Part shown: positions 60,241-64,000 of the stretch, one piece after another
How positions within the stretch are numbered: position 1 is the first letter of the stretch
Layout of the letters: each line of letters opens with the position of its first letter
From: Phlebiopsis flavidoalba
Taxonomy: Eukaryota; Basidiomycota; Agaricomycetes; Polyporales; Phanerochaetaceae
DNA: 64,000 bases
NCBI GenBank assembly: GCA_035772785.1
Contig: JAOCPU010000005.1
Coordinates: forward strand, 558,001-622,000
Direction: 5' to 3'
Position numbers and translations under genes: made by a program
The notes under the pieces: generated by a model
Databases searched by the model: none
Told to the model about the DNA's origin: nothing
What the model saw: only the letters and a program-made list of their open reading frames with translations

Positions 60241-60844
60241 CAGACGTTGAAGTTGCTAGACTCCATTTAACTCTGCCTGGCGTGAGATCTGCATGGTTGG
60301 CTATGAGGATGCGCGATGCGTTATCTGAATGTGCCGTGGGCTGAGTTCTGATGGTGTACTCACCTGACTTCCTCCATGCATGCCCCCAGCGAGCTCAAGC
60401 TAGGCTATGATACGTCATTATATATCTCAGTGATGCGAGCCACATCGTAGAGATTTCATGCGCCAAATTCGGGTTCTCTTTCGCGAGTATCAACATTCGG
60501 CACAAACTTACAGCGGGCCCAAGGTTGACGTTCTAAACATGCCCGGTCAGCCCAAATAGAGAGGTTGTATCGATAGACTTCTATGGCTTTCGAATTGCCG
60601 TGGGTTTGGAAATACCATAAGCAACAGCTTGAAGATGAATGAACGCAGTTATGCTGCGGAGCACGCGCCAATTTGCACTGACACAATGCCCTGGTGGCGT
60701 TATGATCGAATCAACAGCCAGGGGAAGCTCGCCGCTCGAACTATGCACAAAATATGAATATCAGCCGGGGCAGCCAATCCAAATCGTCGTCATGATTTCG
60801 TAAAGATGGACAGAATGCTAGCCTTAAATCCATAATAATTGCGC
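60241..60844. other. Intergenic, no gene recognised
   Basis: About 600 bp. It should contain the MBL-gene 5' end or promoter and the 3' flank of the PLC-like gene. No motif can be named. Confidence 0.35.
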
Positions 60845-62262
60845 TCAGAAGCCGTTGAGCTTTGTCCACTGCCTGCTTGCCCTGGCCCAAGTTCACAAAG
60901 TCCAGAAGGACAAAGTTTGGCGCGCGCGGCCTGCCGAGAGAGGCTCACAGCCAGCAGCGTTCGCCATAATCCTAGTCAAGTTTTAGCATACAACCCTCCT
61001 GCACTAAGAGAAACCACGCACGAGGCAACGCCGTTGGTCGTGGGTGCGTCTGCGGGGTCGCATGACGATGACGCCGTCGCCAATGGGGATGATGTTCTTG
61101 TTGAGCGAATGGTTTATCATGTACATGTGGTCCGTTGTCGCGAGGGGGCCCGCGATGCGGTCGACGGAGCACGGGAACGACGGGTCCGTCACGCTGAAAC
61201 GGTGTCTCCCACCACCATCTCGAACTCGGGCAGGATGTACGGCACGCTCCGGTCGTTGGGTGTCCGCGCCCCGCGTCGAGGACGAGGAAGGGTGATGATG
61301 CGCTTTCCGCTCGAGATCAGGTCGCCCAGCGTGGGCCACTGGCAGAGGTGTCAGAAGTGATGACAGCAGAGGTCAAAAGGAACGCACGGTCGCTCTGTTT
61401 CATTGAACCGTCGGCAGGTTTGTGGTAAAGCCCCAAATCGGAGATACCTGATCCCTGGAAAGCGGGAGCCCATACGTTGGGTAAAGATACGCCCTCCGGG
61501 TTAGTAAATATGAAAAAGTGAGGACTTCGAGATCTTTCGGGTTAGCGCGCATCCATGTGTTCACCGTCGAGAGGTAGTCTTGGACGGAGCCGCCATCGAA
61601 GAGAGCCTACAAGCCGACCGGATTAGATCAACGCAGCATTGATTTGGTTTTCGAATATACGAACGCAGCCTGGCAAGTGAGTTAGCCCGAGACATCAAAA
61701 TCAATGTCGACGAAGCACGCACTGGTGTGGCAGACCGGCGAGAAATGCAAGACTCCGTCATTCCTGGACGACATTTAGGAGCTTTTGGGTTAATTCAGGG
61801 GCAGTGTGCGGGCTTACATGTGGATGATTGAGCCTGGAGAAGACGAACTCCAAGGTTGAGCTGGCTAGGGAATGTCGACTTCCTGATCCCTCGCAACTGA
61901 AAACAGGAGTCAGCGGGAAAAGACGAGGCATGTGAATAGCTACGTACGGGCGAAGGGGGTCTTCGCGCTGAAAGCGAATGAATCATGGGCCTGATAAAAA
62001 TGCGCTAAGATTCTCTTCATTGTAAATTCTAAAGAATAGACCAGAAGACACACCTCCCATGAAAGTAGTGTTTTGACCTATAGCTGCGGTCACAGAGACT
62101 CTGCATGTCCGTTTGCAGACAGAAGCCCTGAACTAAAGTTAGGAGTCGCGTAGGACACAGGTCACACATTCCGCACCGTTTGGTCGCAGTTGGGACGTTG
62201 CGGCGGCCAATGTCGCCGCGAAGCAAGATAACGAGCAGGGTCCTGCTTTGCAAAGAGCGCAT
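60845..62262 (-). CDS. Secreted PLC-like phosphodiesterase (PI-PLC X-type TIM barrel)
   Basis: A predicted extracellular phosphodiesterase fold; substrate unknown. The start at 62262 gives MRSLQSRTLLVIL, then after one slip FAATLAAATSQL, a plausible signal peptide. After a 41-nt intron with a CTAAC branch site, the codons for CNGHAELCDRSYGQNTTFMG (about 62045-62115) appear with three single-base insertions. AHDSFAFSAKTPFAR (about 61945-61995) includes the conserved GAHDS-type His. SQLNLGVRLLQAQSST (about 61815-61865), LFDGGSVQDYLSTVNTWMRA (about 61555-61615), FLFTNPEGVSLPNVWAP (about 61470-61520) and WPTLGDLISSGKRIIT (about 61300-61345) follow. FSVTDPSFPCSVDRIAGPL (about 61145-61200), HMYMINHSLNKNIIPIGDG and IMANAAGCEPLS (about 60935-60975) then lead to the stop at 60847-60845. 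Five or more introns fit. Confidence 0.78.
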
Positions 62263-63574
62263 GGGGACTAAGAGGGCAGACTATGGCAGGGAGGTCGGGG
62301 CGACGGCGCGACACCAGCCTCGAAGAGACCCTCATATACTCCTCGCAACGGGACCCCCTGATGGCTAACAAGCACACTGTGGCTCGGATCCGGGGAAGTC
62401 TGCGATTGAACAAGCAGTGCATGAGCGAACATAGTGGAAAGAGTTGCAGTGTGACGAACATGGTTTCACGCGCATTTGTCGCTGCGAAGGCTCTGCACAT
62501 GGGCGCTGTGCTTCGCGACCACCTGATAGCGGCGGCCCTGTGTACTTTTGGCCTCAACGTGCGCAAGCGATTGAACGCAGTCTGTCATTGCCTCTGCGCA
62601 TCATTGCAGGTCAGCCGCGCGATCAGTAGCCACGTTCCCGCCGCGATGGTGGTATCTGTTCCTTCGCTTCCGGTTTTTCATTCCTCCTGGCGCTCAAAGT
62701 CCTTTTACGTCAATTCGAAGATGTTGAAGGGGGGAGATTTGAATGGTTGAAGGGGGAGTTCTCGTGGGGCTGCTCTTGAGAACACATGGCTTCAAAACGG
62801 ACAGACCGTGCGTGGGATGCTGTGTAATTCTTGTTCGCACCATCGTGTTCTGGGGAAACCATCACAACCAAAGTGTGATGCGACCACTAGCACAAGCTAC
62901 TGTCAAGCCCACTCGACGAAGCCGAGTTTTTGTATAGACAGCGACGACTCACCAGGGATGGGGCCAGCACATGTTATGGGTTTGTTTACAGACCTGTCCA
63001 AGTCACCACGCCTGTGTAGCCCGAGTGTAGCCTCGTTCACTTGGTTGCGATGAGTCGAAAGCTGTGACCAAGTTAACTACAAGGCGATTCTTGACTGGAC
63101 AACGCGATATACATCGAGAAAGAAAAGGCAGAGATACGTACTACACAACTCGCGAATCACACCACATTTTAGCGCATACATGAAGATTATGTATCCTCAA
63201 ATATACGCTATAACATGAGTGATGAAGAGTGCCAGAACGCGTATGATCAACAATGAAATCTGCACATGATGGTGAGTAGAAAGAGAAAGAGTATGGGCGG
63301 CAGCCAGCTCTCAGCGGCTCGAGGCTAGCGCGATGAGCTCGTCCGTCACGTCTTTCGCCTCATCTATTCCTGCAACCACTTACGAATCTGTCCGCGCTCT
63401 GCCTCAGGACGACATCCACTTCGAGCGGCGAGGATGCTCATCTACACGACGTGAAGACTTTAGTCACTCCATAGGTTCCCGCGTCACGAACCGTATAAAT
63501 CTGAGTTTGAGCACACACAAACCGGATGCAGATGCACAAGCCCCCTGAGTCCTATCTCTCTCACCTCGACAGCC
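62263..63574. other. Divergent intergenic region
   Basis: Lies between the PLC-like gene (minus) and the alpha/beta-hydrolase (plus). It should hold both promoters. Open frames near 62.2-62.75 kb lie opposite the PLC-like N-terminus and have no recognisable motif. Confidence 0.35.
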
Positions 63575-64000
63575 ATGACCACAGTCTCCAGACATACAGT
63601 GGTAAGTCGCAGGTCTGCCCGGTGCACGTCTTCTCTGAGCGCGAGTTCCGCAGCATCACAGGCAAAGTCGTCGTGCTGTTCTTCCTGCACGGTCGCAGGG
63701 CTCTGCTATGGAACGACCGTCAAGGATAAGGCAGGATGAGAACATCGTGCGGTTTCGCTGCTGAAAAGGGGTCTGCTGCAGCCACCCTTCTGGTTGTTAC
63801 GATTGGTGGAGTGTTTGCCAATTGTGCCGCCCTTGTATTGAAGTGCTAGAAGAAAGTGCAGGACCAAAGGAACCCCACGGTCCAACGAGTGGTAGATGCT
63901 CATGCGCTAACAACGCTTGGAAGGACCGGTAACGAACGTCATGCGTGAGCATTTATTTGTTTTCCCGCATATATGCAAACCTTACGTTGAGACGTCAGCA
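63575..64000 (+). CDS. Alpha/beta-hydrolase, N-terminal part (3' end outside window)
   Basis: From the ATG at 63575 the protein starts MTTVSRHTV. After one slip it reads VCPVHVFSEREF then TGKVVVLFFLHGR (about 63665-63705), where HG-R is the oxyanion-hole region of the alpha/beta-hydrolase fold. A later strand reads DQRN followed in shifted frame by VVDAHA and AWK-NERHA (about 63863-63945), which I recognise from a basidiomycete hydrolase family having DQRNHG and NERHA. The catalytic Ser, Asp and His lie beyond the window. Single-base indels are present. The substrate cannot be inferred. Confidence 0.5.

Noticed and set aside
1..64000. Search for prokaryotic-type systems (CRISPR arrays, operons, toxin-antitoxin pairs, phage genes)
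   Set aside because: No regularly spaced repeats, ribosome-binding sites or such families were seen. Intron structure and gene content are fungal.

Overview
The window is nuclear DNA from a basidiomycete fungus, most likely an Agaricomycete. Genes are broken by short GT-AG introns (about 50-60 nt), and the dominant family is FunK1 (fungal-type protein kinase), known from mushroom-forming fungi. Housekeeping and regulatory genes recognised here are ATP-dependent PEP carboxykinase, Mediator subunit MED14, a homeodomain factor and a probable HMG-box-like factor. The species cannot be named from this sequence.

Layout. 1-27 kb: a FunK1-rich block. FunK1-A (5' cut by the window) converges on a PEPCK gene. 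FunK1-B, MED14 and FunK1-C follow. Then comes a second, 5'-truncated PEPCK converging on FunK1-D, which is an inverted copy of the A/PEPCK pair. FunK1-D carries a 1.17-kb terminal-inverted-repeat element in its first intron. FunK1-E is a decayed copy. 27.5-36.9 kb: gene-poor, with two eroded FunK1 relics. 37.7-46.1 kb: a very GC-rich homeodomain gene with possible 3' exons and a long upstream region, then a degenerate roughly 290-bp tandem repeat. 47-49 kb: a probable transcription factor. 49.6-58.8 kb: FunK1-F, then FunK1-G and FunK1-H as a roughly 3-kb tandem duplication, with a scrap of PEPCK 3' end between them. 59-64 kb: a metallo-beta-lactamase-fold hydrolase, a secreted PLC-like phosphodiesterase and the start of an alpha/beta-hydrolase.

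Eight FunK1 loci plus two relics fall into two subtypes. A, C, D, E and F share an FRNNPLHD-type C-lobe. B, G, H and the 36-kb relic share an FRHNPLHD-type C-lobe. PEPCK pieces sit next to FunK1 at three places, suggesting the kinase/PEPCK segment was copied repeatedly.

Reading-frame caution. Nearly every gene, including conserved ones (homeodomain, MED14, PEPCK, PLC-like), is interrupted by single-base indels, many of them insertions. That pattern fits an under-polished long-read assembly at least as well as real decay. I call pseudogenes only where sequence is missing or homology is badly eroded. Coordinates of frameshifted genes are outer bounds.
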